From positions 176,000 to 239,999 of the forward strand of contig JHVD01000003.1 in assembly GCA_000619965.1 (NCBI GenBank): DNA of 64,000 bases, given 5' to 3'. This document shows, piece after piece, positions 30,368-39,675 of this stretch. This stretch comes from Propionibacteriaceae bacterium P6A17 (GTDB lineage: Bacteria > Actinomycetota > Actinomycetes > Propionibacteriales > Propionibacteriaceae). Each line of letters begins with the position of its first letter. The stretch's first letter is position 1. The position numbers were made by a program, and so were the translations under genes. The notes beneath the pieces were generated by a model. It was not told the DNA's origin. It saw only the letters and a list, made by a program, of their open reading frames with translations, and did no database searches.

Positions 30368-32122
30368 TCAGCGCGCCAGCGCCACCAGGCGATCGGGGCC
30401 GACGGGCTCGTCGGGCTGGGCAGCCACGACCGCCAGCCGCGGGCTGGACTCCCGCACCCGTGCGATCAGCTCGAGCTCCCTCTGCGCCCGACGCGCCAGG
30501 AGGGGGCTCGTCGGGTGGGCCGCGACCAGGGAGTTGTCGACGACCCACGCCCACGGATGGATGTCGGCACGCGCGAGATCCGCGACGAGACCCTGCGCTT
30601 CGAGCACGGGTGTCGTCTCCGGGAGGGTGACGACGATGATCTTCGTGTGCTCCGCGTCCTGCAACCGCATGAGCGGGGTCGTCACCCGCCCACCTGCACC
30701 GTCGTCGAGGTGCCGCACGATGTCGCGGTGGTAGGCGCCAGTGGCGTCCATCAGCAGCAGGGTGTGCCCCGTCGGCGCGGTGTCGATGACGACGAATTGC
30801 GAGCGCGCACGTTGCACGGCGCGGCTGAACTGCTGGAAGACGGCGATCTCCTCGGTGCAGGGACTCATGAGGTCCTCCGCGAGTGCGGCGCGGCCGGCGT
30901 CGTCGAGCTTGGCACCCTTGGTGGCCATCACATGTTCGCGGTACTGGGCCGTGGCGCGTTCGGGGTCGATTGCGCCGACCTCGAGACCCGCCACGTCGCC
31001 GCCCAGCGTTGGGAGGAGGTGGGCTGCGGGGTCCGTCGTCGTCAGCAGCACCCGCTTGCCTCGCGCCGCAAGCTCCAGCGCCACGGCTGCCGCAATCGTG
31101 GTCTTGCCGACGCCGCCCTTGCCCATCGTCATGATGAGCCCGTGATCCGACTCGGCCAGCTCGTCGACGAGCCGGGCCAAGGTGGGCTGCGGCGGCAGCT
31201 CGGCGGTCGGGGCGGCGACGTCGACCTCGGCCCCCGCGGAGGGATCGAGCAGGGTCGACAGCGCCGCGACGCCCACCATGTTCGACGAGGCCAGCGGCAG
31301 CTCGTCGCGCACGAGCCCGGCGAGCGTGGACGGCATCGCTGCGAGTGCATCCTGCTCACGACGGCGAATCGCGTCGTGGAGCGGATCCGGCGCGACGCCC
31401 GCGGGCAGCAGCCCGTTGACGACGAGGTGTGTCGCGCGGATGCCGAGTGCGGCCAGCTCGTCGAAGGTGCGGGCCACCTCCCCCAGCGCCGAGGTCTGGG
31501 CTCGGGTCACGAGCACGAGCCGGGTGGCCGCCGCGTCCGTGAGCACCTCGACGGCACGCCGGTAGGTGGCGCGGCTCTTCTCCAGCCCTGCCATCGGGCC
31601 GAGGCAGGAAGCGTCACCCTTGCCGTCGTCCAGGTAGCTTGTCCAGCTCCCCGGCAGTTGGAGGAGCCGGATGGTGTGCCCCGTGGGCGCGGTGTCGAAC
31701 ACGACGTGGTCGTAGCGGGCGGTCCGCTCCGGGTCCGCGAGCAGGCCGGTGAACTCGTTGAAGGAGGCGATCTCGGTGGTGCAGGAGCCCGAGAGCTGCT
31801 CCGTGATCGCCGCGATCTCCCGCGCCGGGAGGATGGCCCGCACCGGGTCGATGATCGAGTCGCGGTAGGCCTGCGCGGCCTGCTCGGGATTGATCTCGAT
31901 GGCATCGAGCCCGGGCACGCCGGGGATCGCCGTCGTCCGGTTGCCGATCTCGACGCCGAACACCTGCCCGACGTTGCTCGCCGGGTCCGTGCTGACGAGC
32001 AGCACGCGCAGTCCACGGCGAGCGAGCTGCAACGCGGTGGCGCAGGCGACGCTCGTCTTGCCGACGCCACCCTTGCCGGTGAAGAAGAAGTGGCGGGGAG
32101 GGGTGTCGAGGAAGTGCGTCAT
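30368..32122 (-). CDS. arsA: Arsenite-activated ATPase ArsA (two-domain)
   Basis: 584 residues with two tandem ATPase halves. Walker A loops GKGGVGKT occur at residues 16-23 and 334-341; the DTAPTGHT switch is in both halves. Metal cysteines fall at 114 (SGSC), 173 (DASC) and 422 (SPC), matching the three arsenite-binding cysteines of E. coli ArsA (113, 172, 422). ArsA powers arsenite efflux through ArsB. It lies downstream of arsD on the same strand. No ArsB or Acr3 permease is in the window, so the membrane partner must be elsewhere. Confidence 0.95.
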   Translation of the reverse strand: MTHFLDTPPRHFFFTGKGGVGKTSVACATALQLARRGLRVLLVSTDPASNVGQVFGVEIGNRTTAIPGVPGLDAIEINPEQAAQAYRDSIIDPVRAILPAREIAAITEQLSGSCTTEIASFNEFTGLLADPERTARYDHVVFDTAPTGHTIRLLQLPGSWTSYLDDGKGDASCLGPMAGLEKSRATYRRAVEVLTDAAATRLVLVTRAQTSALGEVARTFDELAALGIRATHLVVNGLLPAGVAPDPLHDAIRRREQDALAAMPSTLAGLVRDELPLASSNMVGVAALSTLLDPSAGAEVDVAAPTAELPPQPTLARLVDELAESDHGLIMTMGKGGVGKTTIAAAVALELAARGKRVLLTTTDPAAHLLPTLGGDVAGLEVGAIDPERATAQYREHVMATKGAKLDDAGRAALAEDLMSPCTEEIAVFQQFSRAVQRARSQFVVIDTAPTGHTLLLMDATGAYHRDIVRHLDDGAGGRVTTPLMRLQDAEHTKIIVVTLPETTPVLEAQGLVADLARADIHPWAWVVDNSLVAAHPTSPLLARRAQRELELIARVRESSPRLAVVAAQPDEPVGPDRLVALAR

Positions 32123-32163
32123 GTCGCTCCTTTGAGTCCGTGCCTGGGCTGGTGTGCGGCGAC

Positions 32164-32556
32164 TCAGCAGCAGCCTGAGGAGGAGTCCTTGCCAGCGCCC
32201 TGGCAGCAGCCGCCAGCGAGCGGCAGCTCCACCCGCGCCGGGCCTGCGTCCTCGGCCAACCCTGCGTAGCGCATCAGCTCCGCACGGCTCGGGTGGCGAC
32301 CGGTGAGGACCGTGACGTCGTCGACGAGCGTCAGCGGCAGCCCTTCGGAGCCCGCGGCCTGGAGGAAGTTGACGACCACGGGGTTGGCCGCGAACACTGC
32401 CGGATCGCTCGCGAGGTTGGCGCGACGGATGTCGACCCCAAGCTCCTGCAGCGCGGCGAGATCGGCGGTGAAGGTGACCAATTCCTGGTCGACGTCGGGG
32501 CCACAGACTCCGGTGTTGCAGCACAGGGCGGGTTCGTAGACACGGATGGTCGGCAT
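32164..32556 (-). CDS. arsD: Arsenical metallochaperone / repressor ArsD
   Basis: 130 residues from ATG 32556. Cys12, Cys13 and Cys18 in CCNTGVC are the conserved arsenite-transfer residues of ArsD, which hands arsenite to ArsA. The C-terminus carries two further vicinal cysteine pairs (GGCC and SGCC), as in the R773 plasmid ArsD. It starts 41 bp upstream of arsA on the same strand, so arsDA is an operon, and diverges from arsR. Confidence 0.93.
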   Translation of the reverse strand: MPTIRVYEPALCCNTGVCGPDVDQELVTFTADLAALQELGVDIRRANLASDPAVFAANPVVVNFLQAAGSEGLPLTLVDDVTVLTGRHPSRAELMRYAGLAEDAGPARVELPLAGGCCQGAGKDSSSGCC

Positions 32557-32573
32557 GGGGTCCTCCACAGAAG

Positions 32574-32595
32574 ATATTGACGTTCGTCGATGTAT
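32574..32595. promoter_or_regulatory. ArsR operator-like dyad, site 1
   Basis: ATATTGAC-GTTC-GTCGATGT: an imperfect dyad with half-site ATAT(T/C)GAC, 18 bp upstream of the arsD start codon. The sequence type fits operators of actinobacterial ArsR-family repressors. Confidence 0.6.
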
Positions 32596-32609
32596 TGATC
32601 CTCCGCCCC

Positions 32610-32629
32610 ATATCGACGTTTGTCAATAC
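32610..32629. promoter_or_regulatory. ArsR operator-like dyad, site 2
   Basis: ATATCGAC-GTTT-GTCAATAC: the same half-site pattern as site 1, 17 bp upstream of the arsR ATG. Two sites 35 bp apart between divergent arsD and arsR would let ArsR control both directions. Confidence 0.6.
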
Positions 32630-32646
32630 GCTGCTACCGTGGGGGC

Positions 32647-32997
32647 ATGCAGTTGGAGATCGATGCCGCCGGGGCCGACGACGTGGCGGCCTGCGCCCCC
32701 GCATCGGCGCCGCTCCCCGTGGATGAGGCCGAAGCCCTTGTCACGGTGACGAAGGCGCTTTCCGACCCGGTCCGCCTCCGCATCTTCCACCACATTGCGG
32801 CCAGTGACTGCTCCAGCGTGTGCGCCTGTCACCTCCCCGAGGTCTTCGGGGTCAGCCAACCGACGCTGTCCCACCACCTCAAGAAGCTCGTCGACGCTGG
32901 GCTCGTGCATCGGGAGATGCGGGGGCGTTGGGCGCACTTCACGCCGCGCCCCGAGGGCCTCGCGGCCTTCCGCGAATTCCTCGACCGCCTCCCCTGA
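32647..32997 (+). CDS. arsR: Arsenic-responsive repressor ArsR
   Basis: 116 residues from ATG 32647. Winged helix with VSQPTLSHHLKKLVDAGLV recognition helix; the sensing region DCSSVCACHLPE holds three cysteines (Cys-x3-Cys-x-Cys) at the start of the DNA-binding helices, the classic arsenite-binding arrangement for ArsR. Divergent from arsDA; two operator-like dyads lie between. It should repress both arms until arsenite or antimonite binds. Confidence 0.92.
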   Translation: MQLEIDAAGADDVAACAPASAPLPVDEAEALVTVTKALSDPVRLRIFHHIAASDCSSVCACHLPEVFGVSQPTLSHHLKKLVDAGLVHREMRGRWAHFTPRPEGLAAFREFLDRLP

Positions 32998-33045
32998 TCG
33001 CGCCACGCGCTCCTGCCGCACACCGCCATGCCCTAGGCTCGCAGC

Positions 33046-33621
33046 ATGCTGCTCAGTGACCGCGACATCCTGCAAGGCATCGACGACGGCGCCATCGGGC
33101 TCGACCCGTGGGAGCCCGCGATGCTGCAGCCGTCCTCCGTCGACGTGCGCATCGACCGGCTCTTCCGCGTGTTCGAGAACCACCGCTACCCGTTCATCGA
33201 CCCGGCCGTCGAGCAGGAAGAGCTCACGAGGCTCGTCGAGGTCGACGACGACGAGGCGTTCGTCCTCCACCCAGGGGAGTTCGTCCTCGCGTCGACGTAC
33301 GAGGCCGTCACCCTGAGCGCCGGCATCGCCGCACGCCTCGAGGGGAAGTCGTCGCTGGGCCGCCTGGGGCTGCTCACGCACTCCACTGCGGGCTTCATCG
33401 ACCCGGGATTCAGCGGGCACGTCACCCTCGAGTTGTCCAACATGGCCACGCTGCCGGTCAAGCTCTGGCCGGGCATGAAGATCGGCCAACTGTGCTTCTT
33501 CCGGCTGAGCAGCGACGCGCTGCACGCGTACGGCTCGCAGCACTACGGCAGCCGTTACCAGGGGCAACGGGGCCCGACGGCCTCGCGGTCCTTCCTCAAC
33601 TTCCACCGCACCCGCGTCTGA
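33046..33621 (+). CDS. dcd: dCTP deaminase (bifunctional dCTP deaminase/dUTPase type)
   Basis: 191 residues, the length of the mycobacterial-type bifunctional enzyme that converts dCTP directly to dUMP. Conserved segments: MLLSDRDI start, LQPSSVDVR, the active-site Glu in [11 protein letters not shown], substrate loop [23 protein letters not shown] (noted by its core SSLGRLGL), and the end [14 protein letters not shown]. Provides dUMP for thymidylate synthesis. It follows arsR by 48 bp and converges on the RDD-FHA gene. The bifunctional call depends on actinobacterial relatives. Confidence 0.93.
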   Translation: MLLSDRDILQGIDDGAIGLDPWEPAMLQPSSVDVRIDRLFRVFENHRYPFIDPAVEQEELTRLVEVDDDEAFVLHPGEFVLASTYEAVTLSAGIAARLEGKSSLGRLGLLTHSTAGFIDPGFSGHVTLELSNMATLPVKLWPGMKIGQLCFFRLSSDALHAYGSQHYGSRYQGQRGPTASRSFLNFHRTRV

Positions 33622-33648
33622 GCTCCGCTCCCGCAGCCCGTCCCGGGC

Positions 33649-35064
33649 TCAGGGGAGACGTTCGGGGCGCCTCAGCACCGTGAACCAGCGGTCGCCGTAG
33701 CTCACCTGCTGCCCCTCACGCACCCGCACCTGAACACCCGCCGGCGCCGGCTCGAGCTGCCCCCGCTCGGTGACGAGGGCGGTGCCGTTGGTGGAGCCGC
33801 GGTCGACGACGAACACCCCGCGCAGATCCGTGCCGATCAGGACGTGCGTGCGCGAGATCATGCGCCCGTCGCCCGACGCGGGCACGAGGTGCACCTCCGG
33901 GTCCCCCGGGGAGCGCTGCGGGTTGCGGCCCAACAGCACCGTCACGTTGAGCTCCACCTCGCGGCCGTCGTCGAGCCGCACATACCAGCCCTCGTCGCCG
34001 GCGCGACCTGCCGACGACTGCTGCGCCGGCGCGATGGTCGTGCCCTCCTCGTCGTCGACCTCGCCGAAGGACCGCTCGCGCACCCGCACCTGGCGGTTGG
34101 ACGGCTCGAGCACCGACGACGGCGTCGGCATCGGGATCCAGCCCGGATGATGGCCGCGCGCGCGTCCCGGCGTTGCCGGGGCCGGAGACGCGGGCGCCGG
34201 ACCTGGAGAGGCCGGGGGCTGGCCCGGAGAGGCGGACCCTGCGGGCACCTGGCCCAAGGCGGCGCCGAATCGGCCGTCGGAGGGTATCGGGGAGCCGTGG
34301 GACGGAGCCGACGTCGGCGCCCCGGCCACGGGGGCGGTCGTCGGCTGCGGGGACGGTGCCGGCTGCGGGCTGGGCGCCGGCGACGACGAGTTTGCCGGCG
34401 GGCCCCACGGCGACGGGCTGGCCGGCGCCTGCCAGGGCTGCTGCGCCGACGGCACCTGCGGCTCGGCCACCGGCTGCACCACCTCCGCCGACTGCGGGGC
34501 CCAGCGGGAGTCGGCGCTCGCCGACGCCTCCGGGCTGAACGCCTCGGCCAGGTGCGGCGGTAGCCCGACCGTCGACGGGACCCGCCGCCTCGTCCCCGAT
34601 TCGGCGTGGCGCTGCGTCGGCGTCTCCTTGGGCTGGACGACCACGGCCTGCACCGCCATGTCGTGCCAGCCCTGGCGACGCTCGTGGATCACGAGGAACA
34701 CGACGAACGCGATGCCGCCGACGACGGTGACCCACAGCCCCGTGAACACCAGGTAGCGCAGGAACACCCGCCACCAGCCGATGGGCTTCCCGTCGGCGAT
34801 ACCGACCAGCTCGACCCCCATGGCCTTGCCGCCGAGCCCGATGCCGCGGGTGGCGAGGCCCCACCACTGCGCGAGGCCGTAGGCCAGCACGAGGACGCCC
34901 GTCACGATGCCCGCCACGAGCGCCACGACGGGCTCCGGCCACAGCGCGACGGCACCCGCGGCCAGCGCGCCCAACAGGAGCACCGGCGCCACGTCGATGA
35001 GGAAGGCCGCGAAACGTCGGCCCAATCCGGCCACCTCGTGGCCCCTCGGCATCATCCGGCTCAC
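33649..35064 (-). CDS. RDD membrane protein with C-terminal FHA domain
   Basis: 471 residues from GTG 35064, supported by AAGGAGG five bases upstream; ATGs at 35055 and 35052 are weaker. N-terminal RDD domain with four hydrophobic helices (about 15-135; begins GLGRRFAAFLIDVAP, includes the RDD-type Arg and Asp), a long Pro/Ser/Ala linker (about 185-340), then an FHA domain (about 370-465) with GRNP, SRTH and DRGSTNGT, the signature residues that bind phosphothreonine. It is the last gene of the FHA/FN3/MoxR locus and links the membrane to a Ser/Thr kinase signal. Confidence 0.88.
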   Translation of the reverse strand: MSRMMPRGHEVAGLGRRFAAFLIDVAPVLLLGALAAGAVALWPEPVVALVAGIVTGVLVLAYGLAQWWGLATRGIGLGGKAMGVELVGIADGKPIGWWRVFLRYLVFTGLWVTVVGGIAFVVFLVIHERRQGWHDMAVQAVVVQPKETPTQRHAESGTRRRVPSTVGLPPHLAEAFSPEASASADSRWAPQSAEVVQPVAEPQVPSAQQPWQAPASPSPWGPPANSSSPAPSPQPAPSPQPTTAPVAGAPTSAPSHGSPIPSDGRFGAALGQVPAGSASPGQPPASPGPAPASPAPATPGRARGHHPGWIPMPTPSSVLEPSNRQVRVRERSFGEVDDEEGTTIAPAQQSSAGRAGDEGWYVRLDDGREVELNVTVLLGRNPQRSPGDPEVHLVPASGDGRMISRTHVLIGTDLRGVFVVDRGSTNGTALVTERGQLEPAPAGVQVRVREGQQVSYGDRWFTVLRRPERLP

Positions 35065-35110
35065 ACCATCCTCCTTGGGCCAACAGGATAGGGCCCACAC
35101 GGCAACAACT

Positions 35111-37429
35111 TCATCCACTCCTCCCGGACTTGGGCACCCGTCCGCCCGCACGCACCCGACGGAAGGACTTCGTCGAGAGCCCGGAGAGCACCCAGCGCGG
35201 CCAGGACACCGAGTGACGCATGCCGCGCGCGACCTTCTTCGATTCCCGCCAATACTCGTCGACGACGCCCTCCGTCGGCGAGCCGGGCGCGAACACCAGC
35301 CAGTCGGCCTCCTTCGCCAGCGAGATCGGGTCCGCGGAGGCCCCGAGCCGGGGAAAGTCGACGCGCAACTGCTCGGCCTGCTCGGAGCGCGTCGCGGACA
35401 CCGACGGGGATCGCCCGAGATCCCGGGCCTTGTCGACGAGCTCCAGCCAGGCACCCGCGACGCGGTTGGCCACCTCGGGGTCGTGGCGGCGGCGGGCGCG
35501 CCGTCGCAGCTTGAGCCCGATGACGAGCGCGATGGGGATCACGATCGTCACCAGCGGGATGCCGGTGAGGAGCACGAGGGTGCCCACCTGGGCCCAGTCG
35601 ATCTGGTTGCCCTCATCGGGGGCCTCGCCCGTATCGATGGGGAGCTGGTCGTCGGCTTCTGGCACTTCAGGCCGCTGCGGGGGCGGCGGGGGGTTCGCGA
35701 CGTACGGCTGGGGCTTGGGCGGCTCCGGCGGCTCCTCGTCGGTGGCCTTGCGGTCGACGGGCGGCGTCGGGTCGAAGCGCACCCAGCCGAGGTCCTCGAA
35801 CTGCAGTTCGGGCCAGGCCCCCACCTGGTCGCCGGTGATGGAGCTGCCGCCCTCGACGCGGTAGCCGTAGATGACGCGCGCCGGGATGTCGAGCTCGCGG
35901 GCCATGAGGGCCATCGCGACGGCGTACTGTTCGGCGTCGCCGATCATGCGCTGCGGGTCGGCGAGCAGCTCCCCGATCCGTGCGGTCGAGTGCCCGGGCA
36001 GCGACGGCACCTCGTCGGCCTGTCCGTGGCTGAAGTAGCCCTGCCGGAGCCGATGTTCGAGCGCGAGCGCCTGCTCGCCGCCGGTGGCGGCGCCGGCCGT
36101 CCACTCGCGGGCGAGGACGCGCACCTGGTCCGGCACGCCGGTGACGCGGCGCTGGGTATTGCGCGCCGCCTCGGCGCCGGCGATGGCCGAGTCCGCCGGG
36201 CGCTGCGCCACGACGGCCGCCAGCTCGTAGGAGTCCCCGTCCTGCAGCGGCTGCCGCACGACTGCCGTGCCGCTGCCGTGCTGGAAGTAGAGGCCCTCGC
36301 CGAGGGTGACGCGACGGTCACCGTCGAAGTGGATGTGCCGCGTGCGGCCGACGGTGGGCACCCACTGGCCCCGGTAGCCGCGGATGCGCACGTGCACGGC
36401 GAGCTCGTCGCCGTGGGAGTCCTCGGCGATCCACTGCCCGACGCGACGAAACGTCGTGTCTCCCGTCGGGGTGTCGTCGAGGGTGGTCACGCGGTAGGCG
36501 ATGCCGTCGTAGGTGTCGAGCGTGGCGAGGCGGACGATGTCGCCGGGGCGGGCGCCGGACACCTCGAAGAGTGTGCTCGTGCGCTGGTGCGTGATGTTGC
36601 CGCGGAAGGCCTGCAGCGGGGAGCTGCGTTCGACGAGGTCGATGGGGATGTCCACGACGGCGCGCAGCGTGGCCCGGTCTGCGCTGCCCGTCGCGAGCGG
36701 GCCGAGCACCAGGCCCGCGAGGCCCGCGACGACGAGCATCCCCGCCCCGAGCGCGAGCCGGACGGGCCGCACCGCGGAATGTGTCTCCGACAGCCGGTCG
36801 CGCAGCACCCCGCGCTGGTGCGTCGTCCACAGCAGCACGGCCAGCACGAACGCGAGCCCCGTCCACGTCGGCCACAGCGCCTCGTGCGCGCCGAGGGCGG
36901 CCGCGACGAGGTATCCGCCGGCCATCGGCAGCCACGCCAGCGTCGGGAGGGCGCTCCGCAGCACGATGACACCCGCGCCCACGCCCATGAGCAGGCCCAC
37001 CACTCCGGGGACGACGAACAGGTTCGCGGTCTCGCCGATGGGCGGGTCGAGGGTGAGCATGTCGCGCCAGGCCGTCACCGGTCCGGTGAGCAGCCCGAAC
37101 AGGGAGCGGCCGGTGGGTACGACGAACGCGATCCCGGCCGACGGCATGAGCAGCGGCGTGCCGAGCACGAACCATGCGACGATGGCCGCGAGCACGACGG
37201 AGCCGACGGACAGGCTCCTGAGGGCCGCGACGAGGGCCAGCGCCAGCCCCACCGCGAGGAAGCCGAGCAGGGCGACGAACAACTGCGCCGAGCCGTAGAC
37301 GGGCTGGAAGGCGAGGGCGACGAGCGCGCCGAGCGCGAGGATCGCCGCGAACTCGGCCGCCACCCAGCGGGCCGGCCGGCCCGCCGCATTCCAGGCGCCG
37401 GTCTCGGGGAGGGCACGCATCGCGGTCAC
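35111..37429 (-). CDS. TgpA-like (DUF3488) membrane protein with transglutaminase-like domain lacking catalytic residues
   Basis: 772 residues from GTG 37429, which overlaps the DUF58 stop by 4 bp (ATG 37420 possible). N-terminal half: about six helices (DUF3488), then an extracytoplasmic transglutaminase-like domain (about 450-545), a Pro-rich tail, a membrane helix near 605-630 and a basic cytoplasmic end. Where active members have Cys in G-x-C-E-Q, this has Ala499 (GDAEQ), and the catalytic His is Gly537 (VGAWPEL); the Asp of FDPTP is kept. It is probably a non-enzymatic scaffold. Related actinobacterial proteins I recall also lack the Cys, so part of this may be family-wide. Confidence 0.85.
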   Translation of the reverse strand: MTAMRALPETGAWNAAGRPARWVAAEFAAILALGALVALAFQPVYGSAQLFVALLGFLAVGLALALVAALRSLSVGSVVLAAIVAWFVLGTPLLMPSAGIAFVVPTGRSLFGLLTGPVTAWRDMLTLDPPIGETANLFVVPGVVGLLMGVGAGVIVLRSALPTLAWLPMAGGYLVAAALGAHEALWPTWTGLAFVLAVLLWTTHQRGVLRDRLSETHSAVRPVRLALGAGMLVVAGLAGLVLGPLATGSADRATLRAVVDIPIDLVERSSPLQAFRGNITHQRTSTLFEVSGARPGDIVRLATLDTYDGIAYRVTTLDDTPTGDTTFRRVGQWIAEDSHGDELAVHVRIRGYRGQWVPTVGRTRHIHFDGDRRVTLGEGLYFQHGSGTAVVRQPLQDGDSYELAAVVAQRPADSAIAGAEAARNTQRRVTGVPDQVRVLAREWTAGAATGGEQALALEHRLRQGYFSHGQADEVPSLPGHSTARIGELLADPQRMIGDAEQYAVAMALMARELDIPARVIYGYRVEGGSSITGDQVGAWPELQFEDLGWVRFDPTPPVDRKATDEEPPEPPKPQPYVANPPPPPQRPEVPEADDQLPIDTGEAPDEGNQIDWAQVGTLVLLTGIPLVTIVIPIALVIGLKLRRRARRRHDPEVANRVAGAWLELVDKARDLGRSPSVSATRSEQAEQLRVDFPRLGASADPISLAKEADWLVFAPGSPTEGVVDEYWRESKKVARGMRHSVSWPRWVLSGLSTKSFRRVRAGGRVPKSGRSG

Positions 37430-38655
37430 TGCATGGACCTCCGGATTGCGCGCGGCAGGTCCTCCAGCCGGCCCACCTGGTTGACGTCGACGTTGCCGGC
37501 CTTGCGGTTGCGCAGCTCGTCCCCCGTCGACACACGCACGCCGATGGCCCGGGTGTCGACGTCGAAGCGGGCCGCGGCCCGGCGCACATCGGTCATGGAC
37601 GCCGTCGAGCCGGTGATGAGGAACGCCACCGACGCCGACGGGTCCCTGCGGATGGCGACGTGCGCGAGCGCCTGCACTCCGCCCGTGGCGGTCGTCTCCA
37701 CCAGGGACATCTCGTCGAGGGCGCGCTGCAGCGACGCCGTCGCCAGCTCGTCGTCGCTGGTCATCACCGTCAGCCGCGACTCCCCGAGCATCGCCTGCAC
37801 GACGATCGAAGCGGCCACCGACACGGCCAGCTCGAACTCGTCGTCGTCGATGTAGGACGAGCGGCCCGTGTCGAGCGCGACGAGCACCCGCGACATGCGC
37901 GACTCCTCGAACTGCTTGACCATCAGGGAGCCGGTGCGGGCCGTCGAGCGCCAGTGCACGTGCCGACGGTCGTCGCCCGGCACGTAGGGGCGCAGCGCGT
38001 GGAAATTCATGTCCGCGGGGCTGAGCGAGCTGCTGGCGTGGCCCTCGAGGTCGTGCACGAAGCCGATCTGGCGCCCGGGCAGCGGCACCGTCACGGGGTG
38101 GACGAAGACCTCCTGCTCGTCCGTCCAGCGGGTCTCCCGGCCGGCCAGTCCGAAGGGGTCGCCCTGCACCGAGTGCGCGGGCCCGACGACGATGCGCCCG
38201 CGGCGGTTCGTCGGGATGCGAAAGCGGAACTCCTCGACGCGGTCCCCGGTCAGCAGCGGCAGCCAGAAACTCGCGCGGCTCGCCCCAACGGGCAGGTCCA
38301 GGCGGGAGCCGAGGTGGCGGGCGCCCGGCTGGACGCGCACGAGAATGCGCCCGGAGGCGCGGTCGCCCACCACCACGGAGCGGTCGGAGGTCTCGAGCCG
38401 CACCATCAGCTTGGCCCTGCCGATGGTGAACAGGAGCGCGACGGCCACCATGACGACGGCGGTGACGCCGGCGACGACCAGCTCCACCCAGCGCAGCAGG
38501 AGGCCGAGGGCGAGGGCCACCAGCCCCGTCAGCAGCGTCCACCAGCCCGCCGGGCGCAGCCCGAGGAACTCGCTGACGCGTCGGTACAGCGAGCTGACCA
38601 CCTCACCGGTCGGCGGACCGACCGGCGAGGGAATCTCCCAGCGGGCCGTGGTCAC
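37426..38655 (-). CDS. DUF58 domain protein
   Basis: 409 residues from GTG 38655, overlapping the moxR stop by 4 bp (GTGA). Two N-terminal helices (about 28-65), an extracellular β-rich region, then the DUF58/vWA-like domain with the diagnostic segment LRPYVPGDDRRHVHWRSTART, here noted by its core PGDDRRHVHW. DUF58 proteins pair with MoxR ATPases in nearly all bacteria and are thought to help them assemble or activate protein complexes. It is coupled by overlaps to moxR before it and the transglutaminase-like gene after it. Confidence 0.92.
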   Translation of the reverse strand: MTTARWEIPSPVGPPTGEVVSSLYRRVSEFLGLRPAGWWTLLTGLVALALGLLLRWVELVVAGVTAVVMVAVALLFTIGRAKLMVRLETSDRSVVVGDRASGRILVRVQPGARHLGSRLDLPVGASRASFWLPLLTGDRVEEFRFRIPTNRRGRIVVGPAHSVQGDPFGLAGRETRWTDEQEVFVHPVTVPLPGRQIGFVHDLEGHASSSLSPADMNFHALRPYVPGDDRRHVHWRSTARTGSLMVKQFEESRMSRVLVALDTGRSSYIDDDEFELAVSVAASIVVQAMLGESRLTVMTSDDELATASLQRALDEMSLVETTATGGVQALAHVAIRRDPSASVAFLITGSTASMTDVRRAAARFDVDTRAIGVRVSTGDELRNRKAGNVDVNQVGRLEDLPRAIRRSMQ

Positions 38656-39617
38656 GAAGCGGCACGCTCCGTCGGCGGGGGCACCGTCGCGACGACGCGC
38701 GTCATCACGTCGACGCCCTGGACGCCGCTGAACTCCGCCTCCGGGTCGATGATGATGCGGTGCGCGAGACACGGAATCGCGAGGATCTTCACGTCGTCGG
38801 GGGTCACGAAGTGGCGGCCGACGGACGCGGCCCACACGCGCGCCGTGCGCACCAGCGCGAGGGCGCCGCGCACGGACGCGCCGAGACGCACGTCGTCGGC
38901 GGTGCGGGTGGCCTCGACGAGGCGGGCCACGTAGTCCAGCACGCTCGCCTCGATGTGGACCGTCGACGCGAGCTGCGCCATCTCCGCGACCTGCTGGCTG
39001 GTGACGACGGCGGGCAGCGCCGTCGACCGCGGCCTGGAGCCGCCGCTGACGAGGATCCGCATGGTGGCGTCGTGGTCCGGGTAGCCGAGTGTCGTCTTCA
39101 TGAGGAAACGGTCGAGCTGCGCCTCCGGCAGGCGGTACGTGCCGGCCTGCTCGATCGGGTTCTGGGTAGCGATCACCATGAAGGGGTTGCCGACGGGGTA
39201 CGTCTGCCCGTCGACGGTCACCCGCGCCTCCTCCATCACCTCCAGCAGCGCCGACTGCGTCTTCGGTGAAGCGCGGTTGATCTCGTCGGCCAGGACGATG
39301 GACGCGAAGATCGGGCCCTGGTGGAACTCGAATTCCCCGGACTTCTGGTCGTAGATCGTGACGCCGGTCACGTCGGAGGGCAGCAGGTCCGGCGTGAACT
39401 GGATGCGGCTCGACGTGCCCTGGACCGACTGCGCGATGGCGCGGGCGAGCGTCGTCTTGCCGGTGCCGGGGTAGTCCTCCAGCAGCAGGTGCCCTTCGGC
39501 GAACAGGCAGGTCAGCGCGAGCCGCACCGCCTCCGGCTTGCCCATGATGACGCGCTCGACGTTGGCCGCCACTTGGGCGAAGTTCTCGCTGAACCAGCGT
39601 GCTTGTTCGGGGTTCAC
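38652..39617 (-). CDS. MoxR family AAA+ ATPase
   Basis: 321 residues from GTG 39617. AAA+ core with Walker A EDYPGTGKTT (about 47-56), Walker B LADEINRASPKTQSALLEVMEE (noted by the core ADEINR), sensor 1 ATQNP, and the C-terminal MoxR lid. MoxR ATPases act as chaperones that insert cofactors or promote assembly of envelope complexes. It lies between the giant FN3 protein and DUF58 on one strand, so the FN3 protein is a possible client. That is inference. Confidence 0.95.
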   Translation of the reverse strand: MNPEQARWFSENFAQVAANVERVIMGKPEAVRLALTCLFAEGHLLLEDYPGTGKTTLARAIAQSVQGTSSRIQFTPDLLPSDVTGVTIYDQKSGEFEFHQGPIFASIVLADEINRASPKTQSALLEVMEEARVTVDGQTYPVGNPFMVIATQNPIEQAGTYRLPEAQLDRFLMKTTLGYPDHDATMRILVSGGSRPRSTALPAVVTSQQVAEMAQLASTVHIEASVLDYVARLVEATRTADDVRLGASVRGALALVRTARVWAASVGRHFVTPDDVKILAIPCLAHRIIIDPEAEFSGVQGVDVMTRVVATVPPPTERAAS

Positions 39618-39675
39618 TCGTGTCCTTTCAAGGAGTCTTCGGAGGCGGTGCGGGCGTCGCGCCGGGGCGCGCGGA

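Noticed and set aside
34907..37855. 982-codon frame on the plus strand
   Set aside because: Antisense to the RDD-FHA, transglutaminase-like and DUF58 genes; no recognised motif and poor composition.
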